Shown here: positions 52,936-61,852 of the stretch, one piece after another | Layout of the letters: each line of letters starts with the position of its first letter | How positions within the stretch are numbered: position 1 is the first letter of the stretch | NCBI GenBank assembly: GCA_005778405.1 | Contig: SXOA01000132.1 | Span: forward strand, 37,542-101,541 | DNA: 64,000 bases | Direction: 5' to 3' | Source of the DNA: Planctomycetaceae bacterium | GTDB taxonomy: Bacteria > Planctomycetota > Planctomycetia > Pirellulales > Pirellulaceae | Translations under genes and position numbers: made by a program | Notes under the pieces: generated by a model | What the model was told of the DNA's origin: nothing | What the model saw: the letters and a program-made list of their open reading frames with translations, nothing else | The model's database searches: none

Positions 52936-54863
52936 GGGCGTCCTCCTTGCCGCCGCCGTGAGATCGCGGTGACCGCGATGCTGAGGACGACGAGCAGCGT
53001 GGAGATAGCAGCCATCAGGCTGAACGCTCCGCGGAGGCCGGTCTGCGTCAGCTCAATTTCCTGGTCGAGTGGGCGGACGATTTTCAGCACGCCAACAACG
53101 TCCCCCACTTTCCAGTCTCGCTTGGGGCTCTTGCTGGTCGGGCTGGTATCGTTGTGGCAGCCGAGGCAGCTCTTCTCCATGTGGCGGGCGGCGTAGTAAT
53201 GCAATTCCCGCTTACCGTCCGTTTCGACGAACCGCGTGTATTCCTGCTGCGGCTCATCGGCCGGTTTGGCATTGGACTCGAGCCAATCGAGCGCGGCCCG
53301 CTCCACCTCGTCTTGCGGGCCTCCCTTTTCGCGCCCGGGCCAGGGACTGCGGCTGAAGACGCGCACTTGCATCCCCGGATTGCGACGACTGATTCGCTCC
53401 CCCAGGTCGATGGAGAAAGTGGCCGGGAGCGGCAGGGCGGGGTGGACCTTGCGATAGTCCTGCGTGATTTGGACGCCGGTTGTCTTGGTATTGATGTCCT
53501 CAATTTCCTCGCTGTAGAACCGCCATACCTCGTCGAGCATCTTGTTTTCAAGGCGGGCGCTGGCGACGGCAGTCTGGCGTACAAAAAACTCCGAGAGGCT
53601 GGACAAATACCACAGGCCGGCGATGGAACCGAACAGGACGCCGAAGAGGACGCTGACCGCGAGAGGATAACGCTGGCACCACCGCCAGGTCCGCTCGATG
53701 CTCCCCATGGGCCGCGCCAGCGGATGCCGCCCTTCCTGGAAGCGGCGCAAATCGGCTTCCATTTCACGGCCGTTTTGATAGCGGCGCGCAGGCGATTTGC
53801 TAATGGCCTTAAGGCAAATGATTTCGAGGTCGCGAGGAATATCGGGGCGAAGGCGGCGGGGGGGACGGGGATCGTCCTCCAGCACTTGCATCAGCAGGGT
53901 CCGGCGGTCGCCACGGAAGGGGCGCTCGCCGCTGATCATCTCGTAGAGGACGACTCCCAGGCTGTAGATGTCGCTGCGAGCGTCAACCTGGTGCGACTCG
54001 CCGGCGGCTTGCTCGGGGGACATGTAGGCGGGGGTGCCGAGGACGCGGCCGTCGGAGGTCATGGTCTGGTCGCCGGTGTCCCGTTTGGCGAGGCCAAAAT
54101 CCATCAGGTGGGCTCGCCCCTTCTGATCGAGAATGATGTTGCCGGGCTTGATGTCCCGATGGATGACGCCGTGTTCGTGGGCATAGTGCAGTGCGGCAGC
54201 AAGTTCGCCGGCGATGGCAGCAGCTTCCTGCGGAGCAAGACCGCCGGGCTGCTCGGTAAGGCGATTTTCCAACGTCGGGCCGTCGATGAACTCGCAGACC
54301 AGGAACCAGACGCCGTCTTCGGTCTGGCCGGTCTCGTAGAGACTGACAATGGCCGGATGCTTGAGTTGAGCGGCGCTGCGAGCCTCGCGGAGGAACCGTT
54401 CCACGTCCTCGGACGAGGCAAAGTTGCCGGCCCGTTGAACCTTGAGAGCGACGATGCGTTCCAGACGCGGATCCCAGGCTTGAAAGACGTAGCCGAATGA
54501 ACCGACGCCCAGTTCGGAACGAAGCTCGAAACGGTCGAGACAGACCGGGCCTTCCAGCAGGCGGCGGGCGAGACCCTTGCCGGCATCGGCAGAGATGCGA
54601 GCGGAGCCGGAATGGGTATTGCCGGTCAGAACGGCGCGAGCCCAGGAGGGTTCGTCCTGTTTGGGAGTTGCGGTGCCGATTGCGGAAAGGAGATGCAGTT
54701 GGTCCACCAGTTCGTCGCTAGAGCGGTCCAATTCCTCCAGCCGAGTCTGGCAAGTTGGGCACTGTTCCGCGTGTTCGGCCACCGCATCGAACTCGCTCCC
54801 GGCGATGCTGCCGAGGGCGAATTCCCGGAGCTTATCTACTGGTGGGCAAAGGAGTTGAGACAT
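52932..54863 (-). CDS. Ser/Thr kinase with zinc-finger N-terminus and periplasmic haem sensor (DUF3365-like)
   Basis: The 643-residue protein begins with a ZAS-like zinc finger (His31, Cys35, Cys38 in HAEQCPTC), as in anti-sigma factors. The kinase domain (about 112-380) has LGVGSFGYVFQ, Lys141, HRDIKPGN with Asp237, and DFG at 255-257, so it should be active. TM1 (399-421) leads to a periplasmic domain of about 190 residues that resembles DUF3365/Tll0287. This domain holds one c-type haem motif CLGCH (566-570, in HMEKSCLGCHND). TM2 (about 613-634) ends the protein. The 3' end overlaps the sigma-factor gene by ATGA. The layout suggests a redox or ligand signal at the haem passed to the sigma factor by phosphorylation. 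Confidence 0.9.
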   Translation of the reverse strand: MSQLLCPPVDKLREFALGSIAGSEFDAVAEHAEQCPTCQTRLEELDRSSDELVDQLHLLSAIGTATPKQDEPSWARAVLTGNTHSGSARISADAGKGLARRLLEGPVCLDRFELRSELGVGSFGYVFQAWDPRLERIVALKVQRAGNFASSEDVERFLREARSAAQLKHPAIVSLYETGQTEDGVWFLVCEFIDGPTLENRLTEQPGGLAPQEAAAIAGELAAALHYAHEHGVIHRDIKPGNIILDQKGRAHLMDFGLAKRDTGDQTMTSDGRVLGTPAYMSPEQAAGESHQVDARSDIYSLGVVLYEMISGERPFRGDRRTLLMQVLEDDPRPPRRLRPDIPRDLEIICLKAISKSPARRYQNGREMEADLRRFQEGRHPLARPMGSIERTWRWCQRYPLAVSVLFGVLFGSIAGLWYLSSLSEFFVRQTAVASARLENKMLDEVWRFYSEEIEDINTKTTGVQITQDYRKVHPALPLPATFSIDLGERISRRNPGMQVRVFSRSPWPGREKGGPQDEVERAALDWLESNAKPADEPQQEYTRFVETDGKRELHYYAARHMEKSCLGCHNDTSPTSKSPKRDWKVGDVVGVLKIVRPLDQEIELTQTGLRGAFSLMAAISTLLVVLSIAVTAISRRRQGGRP

Positions 54864-54996
54864 GTTTTGGTTTTTTTAGAAACCGATGGAAAACCAGCAC
54901 CTATCATAACAGCCATCCGTTACAATCGCGTGTAACGGGGGTCCGTTCTTGAACTTGTCGGACGAACCGTATTCCTAACCCCTCCAGGAGAATCCC

Positions 54997-56553
54997 ATGG
55001 TACCTTCCACACGTCGCGACTTTTTACGGGATGTTGGCCGCGGAATGCTGGTTGCCGGCATTGGCACCGCGGTTGCCAGCGATCTGGGATTCTCCACCGC
55101 ATTTGCGGATCGGGGACCGGAAGCTCTCGCGCTCGGTGCCCATGAAGCGCTGGTCGAGCTCATTCGCAGCACGCCCCCCGAGAAGCTGCAGCCGATTCTC
55201 ATCGCCAAGCTCAAGGCGGGCGAAGTTGATAACAAGAAACTGATTCAGGCTGCCGCCCTCGCCAACGCTGAAGCCTTCGGCGGGACCGACTACGTCGGCT
55301 ATCACACGGCGATGGCCATGCTCCCCGCCCTGAACATTTCCACGCAGCTTCCGGCCGAGCGCTCGTCGCTGCCGGTGCTCAAGGTCATCTATCGCAACTC
55401 GACCCAGTGCCAGCAGCACGGCGGAGCTTCCAAGGCGACGCTCGTCGCTCTGCATGCTGCCGAACACTCTGCTGAAGGAGACATGGGCGTCAAGATACGC
55501 GACGCTTGTCGCAATCAGGATCTGAAGGCCGCCGAGAACCTCTTCGGCGGAATGAAGAATGCGTCGCCGCAAGAGATGTTCAACGCCATCCAGCCGGCCG
55601 TGCAGGACGACATCAACGTCCATCGGTTCGTATTCGCTCACCGCACGTATGGGCTCATCGGCCTGCTGGGCAAGGAATATGCCCACACGCTTCTCCGGCA
55701 GTCGGTGCGGCAGATGGTCGACTTTGAAGTGCAGCACAAGCGGCATAACCACGGCGACAACCCGATTCGCGCCTTGCTGCCGAAGCTGCTCGATCAGTAC
55801 AAGCTGGCTGGCAAGACGCCTGGCAAGAAGGAATTGAGCGATGCCGACGTCGATGCACTCGCCACCACGGTCTATTTCGGCCCTCCGGCAAAGTCGGCCG
55901 ATGCCGTCGCAGCTGCCTTGGCCGATGGAGTCGCTATGGAGCAGGTCGGCGAAGCCATTTCGCTGGCGTCCAACATGCTTTGCCTTCGCCAAGGGAGCGG
56001 CGGCAACCAGTGGCGGACCCACGGCGACTCGGCCGGCGTTCATTCGTCCGACGCGACGAACGCCTTCCGCAACATGGCTCGCAACACCGATCCCAAGCAC
56101 GGCATTTGCGGCTTGATTGTGGCGGCCTATCACAGCGCCAGCCACAACCCCTTCAAGACGGATGCCTATCCGCTCGAAGACCATCGCAAGTCGATCAAGG
56201 CGACCGACTCGGCGGGCCTGCTGGCCGAGTGCGAAGATGCAGTCAAGGTCAACGATCAGGGCCGCGCTTCAGCCGCGATCCAGATTTATGGCGAGAAGGG
56301 CCTCCCGGTCGATGGCGTGTTCCAGACGCTGCTCAAGTACACGATCAGCGAAGACGGCCGCCTGCACGGCGAGAAGTTCTTCCACACCGTCGGCGAGGAA
56401 TACAAGGCGACCCGCCCCGGCCTCCGTTGGCGGCAGATCACCGCCTTGGCTCGCGTCACCGCCAGCGCTTACGGCTATGACCGCCAGGACAAGCACGGGT
56501 TCCATGCTCCGGGCTATGAAGAGGCATGCAAGCTGCTGGGAGTCACGGCATAG
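54997..56553 (+). CDS. Tat-exported protein of unknown function, His-rich
   Basis: The 518-residue protein has AGGAG before its ATG and a twin-arginine signal (STRRDFLRDVGRGMLVAGIG). The mature protein is mainly helical and has no motif I can name. Conserved-looking His clusters are frequent: LHAAEHSAEG, NVHRFVFAHRTYG, VQHKRHNHGDN, WRTHGDSAGVHSSD and AYHSASHNPF. This density, and Tat export, suggest a metal cofactor inserted before transport (inference). It stands alone, divergent from the kinase gene with a promoter gap of about 130 bases. A hairpin follows the stop codon. Confidence 0.75.
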   Translation: MVPSTRRDFLRDVGRGMLVAGIGTAVASDLGFSTAFADRGPEALALGAHEALVELIRSTPPEKLQPILIAKLKAGEVDNKKLIQAAALANAEAFGGTDYVGYHTAMAMLPALNISTQLPAERSSLPVLKVIYRNSTQCQQHGGASKATLVALHAAEHSAEGDMGVKIRDACRNQDLKAAENLFGGMKNASPQEMFNAIQPAVQDDINVHRFVFAHRTYGLIGLLGKEYAHTLLRQSVRQMVDFEVQHKRHNHGDNPIRALLPKLLDQYKLAGKTPGKKELSDADVDALATTVYFGPPAKSADAVAAALADGVAMEQVGEAISLASNMLCLRQGSGGNQWRTHGDSAGVHSSDATNAFRNMARNTDPKHGICGLIVAAYHSASHNPFKTDAYPLEDHRKSIKATDSAGLLAECEDAVKVNDQGRASAAIQIYGEKGLPVDGVFQTLLKYTISEDGRLHGEKFFHTVGEEYKATRPGLRWRQITALARVTASAYGYDRQDKHGFHAPGYEEACKLLGVTA

Positions 56554-56583
56554 CGCTGCAGCACGAGAGTCGACCCAAACAGT

Positions 56584-56616
56584 TACGGCCGGTGAATTAT
56601 CGCCGGCCGTATCTTT
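56584..56616 (+). terminator. Hairpin after the Tat-exported protein gene
   Basis: TACGGCCGG (56584-56592) pairs with CCGGCCGTA (56603-56611), followed by a weak T-run (TCTTT). It probably terminates the plus-strand gene. Confidence 0.6.
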
Positions 56617-56673
56617 GCGCGCGAGCAATCAGCAGAATATTATCGAGCTACCGCATCTAAAAGAGAGGCAGAT

Positions 56674-56705
56674 TTTTTTCTGGGCAGTCTGGACGCCTAC
56701 CCCAC
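56674..56705 (-). repeat. Diverged dispersed palindromic repeat at the rplU stop
   Basis: On the minus strand GTAGGCGTCCAGACTGCCCA followed by an A-rich run. Two substitutions from the other copies break the inner palindrome. It begins directly at the rplU stop codon. Confidence 0.65.
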
Positions 56706-57028
56706 TACGCGGTGATCTTGCTGATCTTCACGCGGGTGAACTTCTGCCGATGGCCGGTGCGGCGGCGGTAGTTTTTTCGGCGGCGCATCTTCTGGATGAA
56801 GACTTTATCTCCCTTTTCCAGCGGCGAGATGACTTCCGCGGTGACGGCGGCCCCGGCAACCGTCGGCTTGCCGAGCTTGATGTTGGTGCCGTCGGAGATA
56901 ACGAGAACCTGATCGAAGGTAATGGTGGCCCCCCCTTCGACATCGTCCCGCAGATCGACTTGGATTTCCTGGCCTTCTTCGACCTTATACTGCCGCCCGT
57001 CCGCGGCGATGATGGCATACGTGTTCAT
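56705..57028 (-). CDS. rplU: 50S ribosomal protein L21
   Basis: The start is the ATG at 57028 (MNTYAIIAADGRQYKVEEGQ); the frame is open 19 codons further but without similarity. The protein is 107 residues, normal for L21. The rRNA-binding C-terminus KMRRRKNYRRRTGHRQKFTR is present. L21 sits on 23S rRNA domain near L20. In most bacteria rpmA (L27) follows directly; here the next downstream gene on this strand is far away and the space holds only a repeat and the end of a convergent gene. Confidence 0.97.
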   Translation of the reverse strand: MNTYAIIAADGRQYKVEEGQEIQVDLRDDVEGGATITFDQVLVISDGTNIKLGKPTVAGAAVTAEVISPLEKGDKVFIQKMRRRKNYRRRTGHRQKFTRVKISKITA

Positions 57029-57142
57029 GGAAATGTCCCGATTCGGCTGCGATTGGGAGGCAGGTGAAACGCTCAATTTTAGCAAGCAGCGGGACAGTCG
57101 TCGAGGGCTGCGGCCGCGGTTTTTCGGCCCGTTTTGCGGGAG

Positions 57143-57943
57143 TTAGGTGAGATAGAGTTCCCACCCCTGCCAGGCGAGAACCGCAACTCCCAACAAAATG
57201 CAGTACCAGGCAAAGATTTGCAGGCGGCCGCGCTCCAGCCAGCGGTTCAAGCACCACAGAGCACCCAGGCCGACGACAAAGGAGACGAGCGCCCCCAGCA
57301 GCATGTGGGAAATCGGCGTGGAGAGCTGGCCTTCCTGCCAGTAATCGATCCCTTCCAACAACCCCGCTCCGGCGATGACGGGAATGGCCAGGAGAAACGA
57401 AAACGCAGCGGACGAATTGCGGGTCAGACCGACACCGACACCCGTTGCAATCGTCGAGCCGCTCCGCGATAGACCAGGCAGAATCGCCGCGGCCTGGCTG
57501 ATTCCAATCCAAAGAGCCTGCCGGATAGTCATCTGCGGATATTCCACGCTTCCGGTCGGTTTATAGGTCAAGTACAGAAGTGCCGCTCCGGTGACCGGGA
57601 ACATCGCTCCAGCAATCCACACGTTTTCCAGGATGTGGTCGCAGAATCTCTTGACGGGGAGGCCCAACAATACGGCTGGAATCGTCGCCAGAACAATCAT
57701 CCCCAGGATTCGTCGCTCCGTGGTCAATAGCCGCCAAATGCGCTCGCGGTAGAAAGCCAGGATGGAAAAGAGCGTCCCGACGTGAAGCACGATAATGAGG
57801 TCGCCAATGGCGGGCGGTTTGCTGCCTTGTTCTTGCATCCAATGGCTGACAACGACCAGATGGCCGTCGGAGCTGACCGGCAGGAACTCTGTCACGCCTT
57901 GCACGACGGCCAGGATCAGGATTTCGGGAAGCGAGAGTTGCAT
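57143..57943 (-). CDS. uppP: Undecaprenyl-diphosphate phosphatase UppP/BacA
   Basis: The 266-residue membrane protein has eight TM segments and both active-site motifs: GVTEFLPVSSDGHLVV and PGLSRSGSTIATGVG. UppP regenerates undecaprenyl phosphate for cell-wall and exopolysaccharide synthesis at the outer face of the membrane. Motif 1 has SSDGH where Escherichia coli has SSSGH and many others SSTGH; the following His is kept. The gene lies 115 bases upstream of rplU on the same strand. It would supply lipid carrier for glycosyltransferases such as the one at 19385-20383. Confidence 0.95.
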   Translation of the reverse strand: MQLSLPEILILAVVQGVTEFLPVSSDGHLVVVSHWMQEQGSKPPAIGDLIIVLHVGTLFSILAFYRERIWRLLTTERRILGMIVLATIPAVLLGLPVKRFCDHILENVWIAGAMFPVTGAALLYLTYKPTGSVEYPQMTIRQALWIGISQAAAILPGLSRSGSTIATGVGVGLTRNSSAAFSFLLAIPVIAGAGLLEGIDYWQEGQLSTPISHMLLGALVSFVVGLGALWCLNRWLERGRLQIFAWYCILLGVAVLAWQGWELYLT

Positions 57944-58097
57944 CCTACGAGTTTACATCGTCACTGGCTGTTTGGATTTGCTAGCCTCCCCTTCTGCGAT
58001 TCCGCAGTGACCGGCATAATTGGAATTGCGGCACCGAAGCCGCAGATTAACGCTCAATTGGGGGGTCATTTGTGCCTTAGGGGCAGAAGGAGAGACA

Positions 58098-58982
58098 ATG
58101 TATCGCAACCTAAATCCTTACATACTCGCCATTTCCGGTCGACAAGGAGAGCTTCTCGAGATCGCGTTGACGCATCGATTCCAAGGGCTGACGATCGACA
58201 TTCGAGAAGTTACGGAGAAAGCCAAGACTTTGGGCATGGAAGCGGCTAACAAGCTACTGTTGAGCGCCCGCGTGAAGATCGGCGGCTTTGAATTGCCGGT
58301 CCGGTTTTCCGGACCGGAGGCCGATTTCAAAGCCGACCTGGCAGGCCTCAAACCGGTGCTCGATGCGGCGACGGCCCTTGCGGCGAATCGCTGTTATGTC
58401 ACCATCCAGCCGACCAGCGAAGAGTTGCCGTTCCACGAGAACTTCAAGGTCCTGGCGACTCGCTTGCAAGAAGTCGCGGCGGTGTTGGCGGAGCGGGGTA
58501 TCAAGCTCGGCCTGCGGCTGTTGGCGGGGGAAACTCATCGCAATAACGGCGGCTATCAGTTCATCCACCAGGCCGATCCGATGTTGATGTTGATACAGTC
58601 CGTCGGAGCGGACAACGTCGGTCTGTGGCTGGACGCTTGGAACTGGCACGTTGGCGGAGGCTCGCCGGAAAAGTTGCGGGCACTTCGCGGTGAGCAGATT
58701 ATCGCGATCGAGCTATCCGATATTCCGGCGGACGTGGACCTGGCGACCATCAGCGAAGAGCAGCGTCTGTTGCCGGGCGAAGGAGGCCAGATTGATTCGG
58801 CCGCTTATCTCGCTACGCTGCAAGAACTCGGTTTTGAAGGCTCGGTTTCGGCCGCGGTTCATTCCGCCGCGGTGGCTGGGACCAAGCGGGAAGCCCTGGT
58901 GAAGAAAGCCGCCGAATCGCTCGACGCCGCGATGCAAGCGGCCGGCATCGGCGGCGGCACCACGCTGGCAGGTGCGAAGTAG
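58098..58982 (+). CDS. TIM-barrel protein of the xylose isomerase/AP endonuclease 2 superfamily
   Basis: The start at 58098 follows AAGGAGAG. The 294-residue protein has the alternating strands of an xylose-isomerase-like barrel (TIDIREVTEKAK, RCYVTIQPTSEELP, GIKLGLRLLAGETH, NVGLWLDAWNWHVGG, IIAIELSDIPAD). The acidic and His residues at strand ends that normally bind metal are only partly recognisable (Asp in LWLDAWNWHVGG, Glu in IAIELSD). Catalysis as an isomerase or epimerase is therefore uncertain. Residues 60-75 (GGFELPVRFSGPEADFKADL) replace the usual first His motif. Downstream lies a repeat and an MBL-fold gene. Confidence 0.75.
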   Translation: MYRNLNPYILAISGRQGELLEIALTHRFQGLTIDIREVTEKAKTLGMEAANKLLLSARVKIGGFELPVRFSGPEADFKADLAGLKPVLDAATALAANRCYVTIQPTSEELPFHENFKVLATRLQEVAAVLAERGIKLGLRLLAGETHRNNGGYQFIHQADPMLMLIQSVGADNVGLWLDAWNWHVGGGSPEKLRALRGEQIIAIELSDIPADVDLATISEEQRLLPGEGGQIDSAAYLATLQELGFEGSVSAAVHSAAVAGTKREALVKKAAESLDAAMQAAGIGGGTTLAGAK

Positions 58983-58991
58983 TTCACATTT

Positions 58992-59023
58992 CCCTCTCCC
59001 AGTGGGAGAGGGACAGGGTGAGG
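58992..59023. repeat. CCCTCTCCC/GGGAGAGGG hairpin repeat
   Basis: CCCTCTCCC (58992-59000), loop AGT, GGGAGAGGG (59004-59012) and then ACAGGGTGAGGGC. The same element is at 63158-63190. It fills the gap between two plus-strand genes and makes a false upstream start for the second. Confidence 0.8.
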
Positions 59024-59025
59024 GC

Positions 59026-59994
59026 ATGTTCCATTACGACCGCGGACTGAAGCTGACCAGCATCGATCTCGCGGTCGACTTTCGCCGCCGGCAGCCGCGG
59101 GGCTTCATCTCGCACGCGCATACCGACCACATGGCCAAGCATGAGTTGGCGTTTTGCACGCCGGCCACCGCGGCCCTGTATCACTACCGGTTCGGCGAGC
59201 GTCCTGTCCGCAAGATGGAGTTTGGCGTCGCCCAGAAGTGGAATGAAATCGAGCTGACCGCGCTCCCAGCCGGTCATGTTTTGGGCTCAGCGATGCTACT
59301 CGCTAGCGATGGCAACGAGCGGCTGCTGTACACGGGTGACTTCAAACTCGGGCCGTCCGCAACATCGGAACAAGCGAGTCCCCCCAAAGCCGATGTGCTG
59401 GTGATGGAAAGCACCTTCGGCGACCCCAAGTATCGCCTGCCGCCGCGGGAAGAAGTCATCGCCGAGCTGCTGCGGATTGTGACCGAGGCGCTTGACCGCG
59501 GCTCAACTCCCCTCATTCAGGCCTATGTGCTGGGGAAAGCCCAAGAGGTGACGAAGATCCTGACGAGCGCCGGAATCCGCGTTCTGCAGCATCCGCTGGT
59601 CCATCGCATCAGTCAAATCTACGAGAAGCACAACTGCTCGCTCGGCAACTACGCCGAGTACCGCGACGATGAAGGGCCCGGCCAGTGTGCCGTCGTCGTG
59701 CCGCCGATGACGCAAAAGGCCCAGCGGTTGCGGGGCATCAACAACCCGACAACCATCGCCGTCACCGGCTGGGCGATGGACCCAGGGGCGAAGTTCCGTC
59801 TGCGAGTGGACCACGCTGTCCCGCTCTCCGACCACGCCGATTACGACGACCTCCTCGCCTGCGTCGAACTCGTTCAGCCGCACATCATCTACTGCACACA
59901 CGGACCCGAGAGCTTCGTGGGCCGGCTGCAGAAGCTCGGCCACAACGCCCACCTGCTTTCCGCCGGGCGGCAGCTCAGGCTCAAGTTTGCGTGA
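59026..59994 (+). CDS. MBL-fold exonuclease-like protein (CPSF/Exr type)
   Basis: The start is the ATG at 59026, just after the hairpin repeat; codons before it come from the repeat. The protein is 322 residues. Metal ligands are in SHAHTDHMAKHE (HxHxDH), LPAGHVLGSAML, LLYTGDFKL, PLSDHADYDDL and YCTHGPESF. This order and the PLSDHAD motif match mRNA 3'-processing-like and DNA-ligase-associated exonucleases, including a shortened beta-CASP part. It should be a cytoplasmic nucleic-acid nuclease. No ligase gene is beside it. Confidence 0.85.
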   Translation: MFHYDRGLKLTSIDLAVDFRRRQPRGFISHAHTDHMAKHELAFCTPATAALYHYRFGERPVRKMEFGVAQKWNEIELTALPAGHVLGSAMLLASDGNERLLYTGDFKLGPSATSEQASPPKADVLVMESTFGDPKYRLPPREEVIAELLRIVTEALDRGSTPLIQAYVLGKAQEVTKILTSAGIRVLQHPLVHRISQIYEKHNCSLGNYAEYRDDEGPGQCAVVVPPMTQKAQRLRGINNPTTIAVTGWAMDPGAKFRLRVDHAVPLSDHADYDDLLACVELVQPHIIYCTHGPESFVGRLQKLGHNAHLLSAGRQLRLKFA

Positions 59995-60038
59995 GACTCC
60001 GTGAACAGGAGAAAGCGCAGAATTTGTTGACAACCACC

Positions 60039-60296
60039 ATGCGTCCCACTAGCTTGTCATTTGGCGAAATCGGAGGGGGAAATCAAAGTCTTGGTGCTGG
60101 AGAATCTGGCATGGGAATGCGTTGGGGATTTGATTGGGCCAGAGTTGGAAGCGGTGCCCTGATGCTATTGATAGGTGGTGGGATATCGCTCGTCTTGGGA
60201 TTGGGCGGACGCTTCAACTTGTGGGCGATTGGTTTTGCCGTTGTTGGCTTAGTTACGATGTTGTCGGGATTGATCGGTGAGGAAGGAATCTGGTGA
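60039..60296 (+). CDS. Small membrane protein of unknown function
   Basis: An 85-residue frame from the ATG at 60039, 44 bases after the nuclease gene. Residues 1-30 are polar. Two TM segments follow: SGALMLLIGGGISLVLGLGG and LWAIGFAVVGLVTMLSGLIG. Hydrophobic segments of this clarity in a frame of biased composition support a real gene, but there is no strong ribosome site. Family not recognised. Confidence 0.5.
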   Translation: MRPTSLSFGEIGGGNQSLGAGESGMGMRWGFDWARVGSGALMLLIGGGISLVLGLGGRFNLWAIGFAVVGLVTMLSGLIGEEGIW

Positions 60297-60537
60297 ACGC
60301 CTACAGCGCGTCAAGTCCAGTTATGTTTTGCGTAAGCTATAGAGGTTGTACGGCCTGAATCCTTGTTGAAATGCTGCTCCTGCCGGATATGCCGGATGTG
60401 CCTTCGTCCTAGCCTGCCGCTGCCGCTATCACCGGCTATTTCGCTGCAATCGGCTGGGCATGGCGGACGATGGAAGGAACAGCGCGGATGGGCCGCGCGC
60501 CGCGGGAGGATGCCCGCCACTTTCTCACGGATGAGAT

Positions 60538-61848
60538 ATGCCCCAGCCGCAGCGAAGTCCGCAAGCGCTCTACGCCGTCGTCATTCTGGCGGCCGTGGTG
60601 ATGGTTGTCGTCGTGGCTCGCCACCAACAGGGGACGCCGCTTGCGCCTGTGCGACGGGTGGTACCCGAGTTGGCCGCAGCGTCTTCCCATCAACCGCGTG
60701 AGCCGCGTCCGCTGGTGATTTCAGAAGGCGTTTCGCCGGTCCCCTCTGCAGTGGTTGCCGCTCGCGGCGAAGTGCCGGCTGGTTTTCCCGCCGACGAGAG
60801 CGACGACGTAGGGCCCATCACACAGGATGAAGCCAGCGTTTACGGACCAGCGGAGGAGCAGGCGGAGACACAAGTCCCCGGCATTCGGCGTCTGGCTCCG
60901 GTAGAGGTTGAAGATGCCGGTGAGTCGAAACCAGGGCGGTCTCCAGCGGGCGATGCTGAGTCTTTGCGCCCTGTCCTGCAGCAAGCCGCCCAGCTCAATC
61001 GCCAGGCGGAGACGCTGGCTCGTCGCGGGGCTTATTATCTGGCTCGCAACCTCACGATCCAGTCTCTGCGAATGGTTGCCGAAGCTCTGGATTTGCAACG
61101 AGGCAATGGGGAACATACCGCGGCACTTGCCAGTGCTCTCACCGCGTTGCGGGAAGCAGGTGATTTCCAGTCGCGGTCCAATGAGGATTCGACGATCAGC
61201 GTTCCGCTCGTCGTGGCTGGACATCGCACGCCAACCTTGCGGAGTGTAAGCACGGAAGACCTGTCCGCAGTTGCCGCCCAGCAGCAGTATTACAACTTCG
61301 CCCAGCGGCAATTGGTGATTGCCGCTGGTGGCCAATCGGTGGCGTCGCATTCGCTGTGCAACATGGGAAAGCTCCAATCGCGAATGGGAGATGGATCAAC
61401 GCAACAGCAAACCACTCTGGCTCGGGCCATGGTCTTCCAGCAGGCGGCGCTCGCGGTGGACCGCCGAAACTATCCAGCGGCCAATGAACTGGGAGACATT
61501 CTGACGACGATTGGCCAACTGGCAGAGGCCCGTCGCGTACTGCTCCATAGTGTCGGTACCATGTCGAACCCAGAGGGTTGGCACCATCTGGCCGCGGTAC
61601 ATGATCGGTTGGGGGAAGCCAAACTGGCTGTCCACGCCCGCAAACAGGTGGAGTTGCTTTCCGGCGGGGCAGGGGGGCCGCGGCCGAAGGTCGAGTGGGT
61701 CAGCCCTGAGGTTTTCGCGGGGAATCAAACCGCTCCACCCACAAAGGCGATCGGGGCTTTGGCCAGCACAAAAGGCGACCAGCGCTCCGCCGACAGCCGC
61801 CCCATGCAGAAGGAAACGTGGATCTCTCCCTTTGGCATCAAGAGGTGA
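60538..61848 (+). CDS. Membrane-anchored TPR-like protein, probable exopolysaccharide-export partner
   Basis: The 436-residue protein has an N-terminal anchor (ALYAVVILAAVVMVVVVARH) and a disordered Pro/Ala/Glu-rich linker (about 35-150). A helical TPR-like region (about 155-390) with units such as QAAQLNRQAETLARRGAYYL and AANELGDILTTIGQLAEARR follows. It belongs to a planctomycete protein type that occurs next to polysaccharide-export genes. The next gene starts 4 bases after its stop, so the two should act together. Confidence 0.75.
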   Translation: MPQPQRSPQALYAVVILAAVVMVVVVARHQQGTPLAPVRRVVPELAAASSHQPREPRPLVISEGVSPVPSAVVAARGEVPAGFPADESDDVGPITQDEASVYGPAEEQAETQVPGIRRLAPVEVEDAGESKPGRSPAGDAESLRPVLQQAAQLNRQAETLARRGAYYLARNLTIQSLRMVAEALDLQRGNGEHTAALASALTALREAGDFQSRSNEDSTISVPLVVAGHRTPTLRSVSTEDLSAVAAQQQYYNFAQRQLVIAAGGQSVASHSLCNMGKLQSRMGDGSTQQQTTLARAMVFQQAALAVDRRNYPAANELGDILTTIGQLAEARRVLLHSVGTMSNPEGWHHLAAVHDRLGEAKLAVHARKQVELLSGGAGGPRPKVEWVSPEVFAGNQTAPPTKAIGALASTKGDQRSADSRPMQKETWISPFGIKR

Positions 61849-61852
61849 ACCC

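Noticed and set aside
53154..54500. Plus-strand open frame of 448 codons opposite the kinase gene
   Set aside because: Antisense shadow of a gene with complete kinase motifs.
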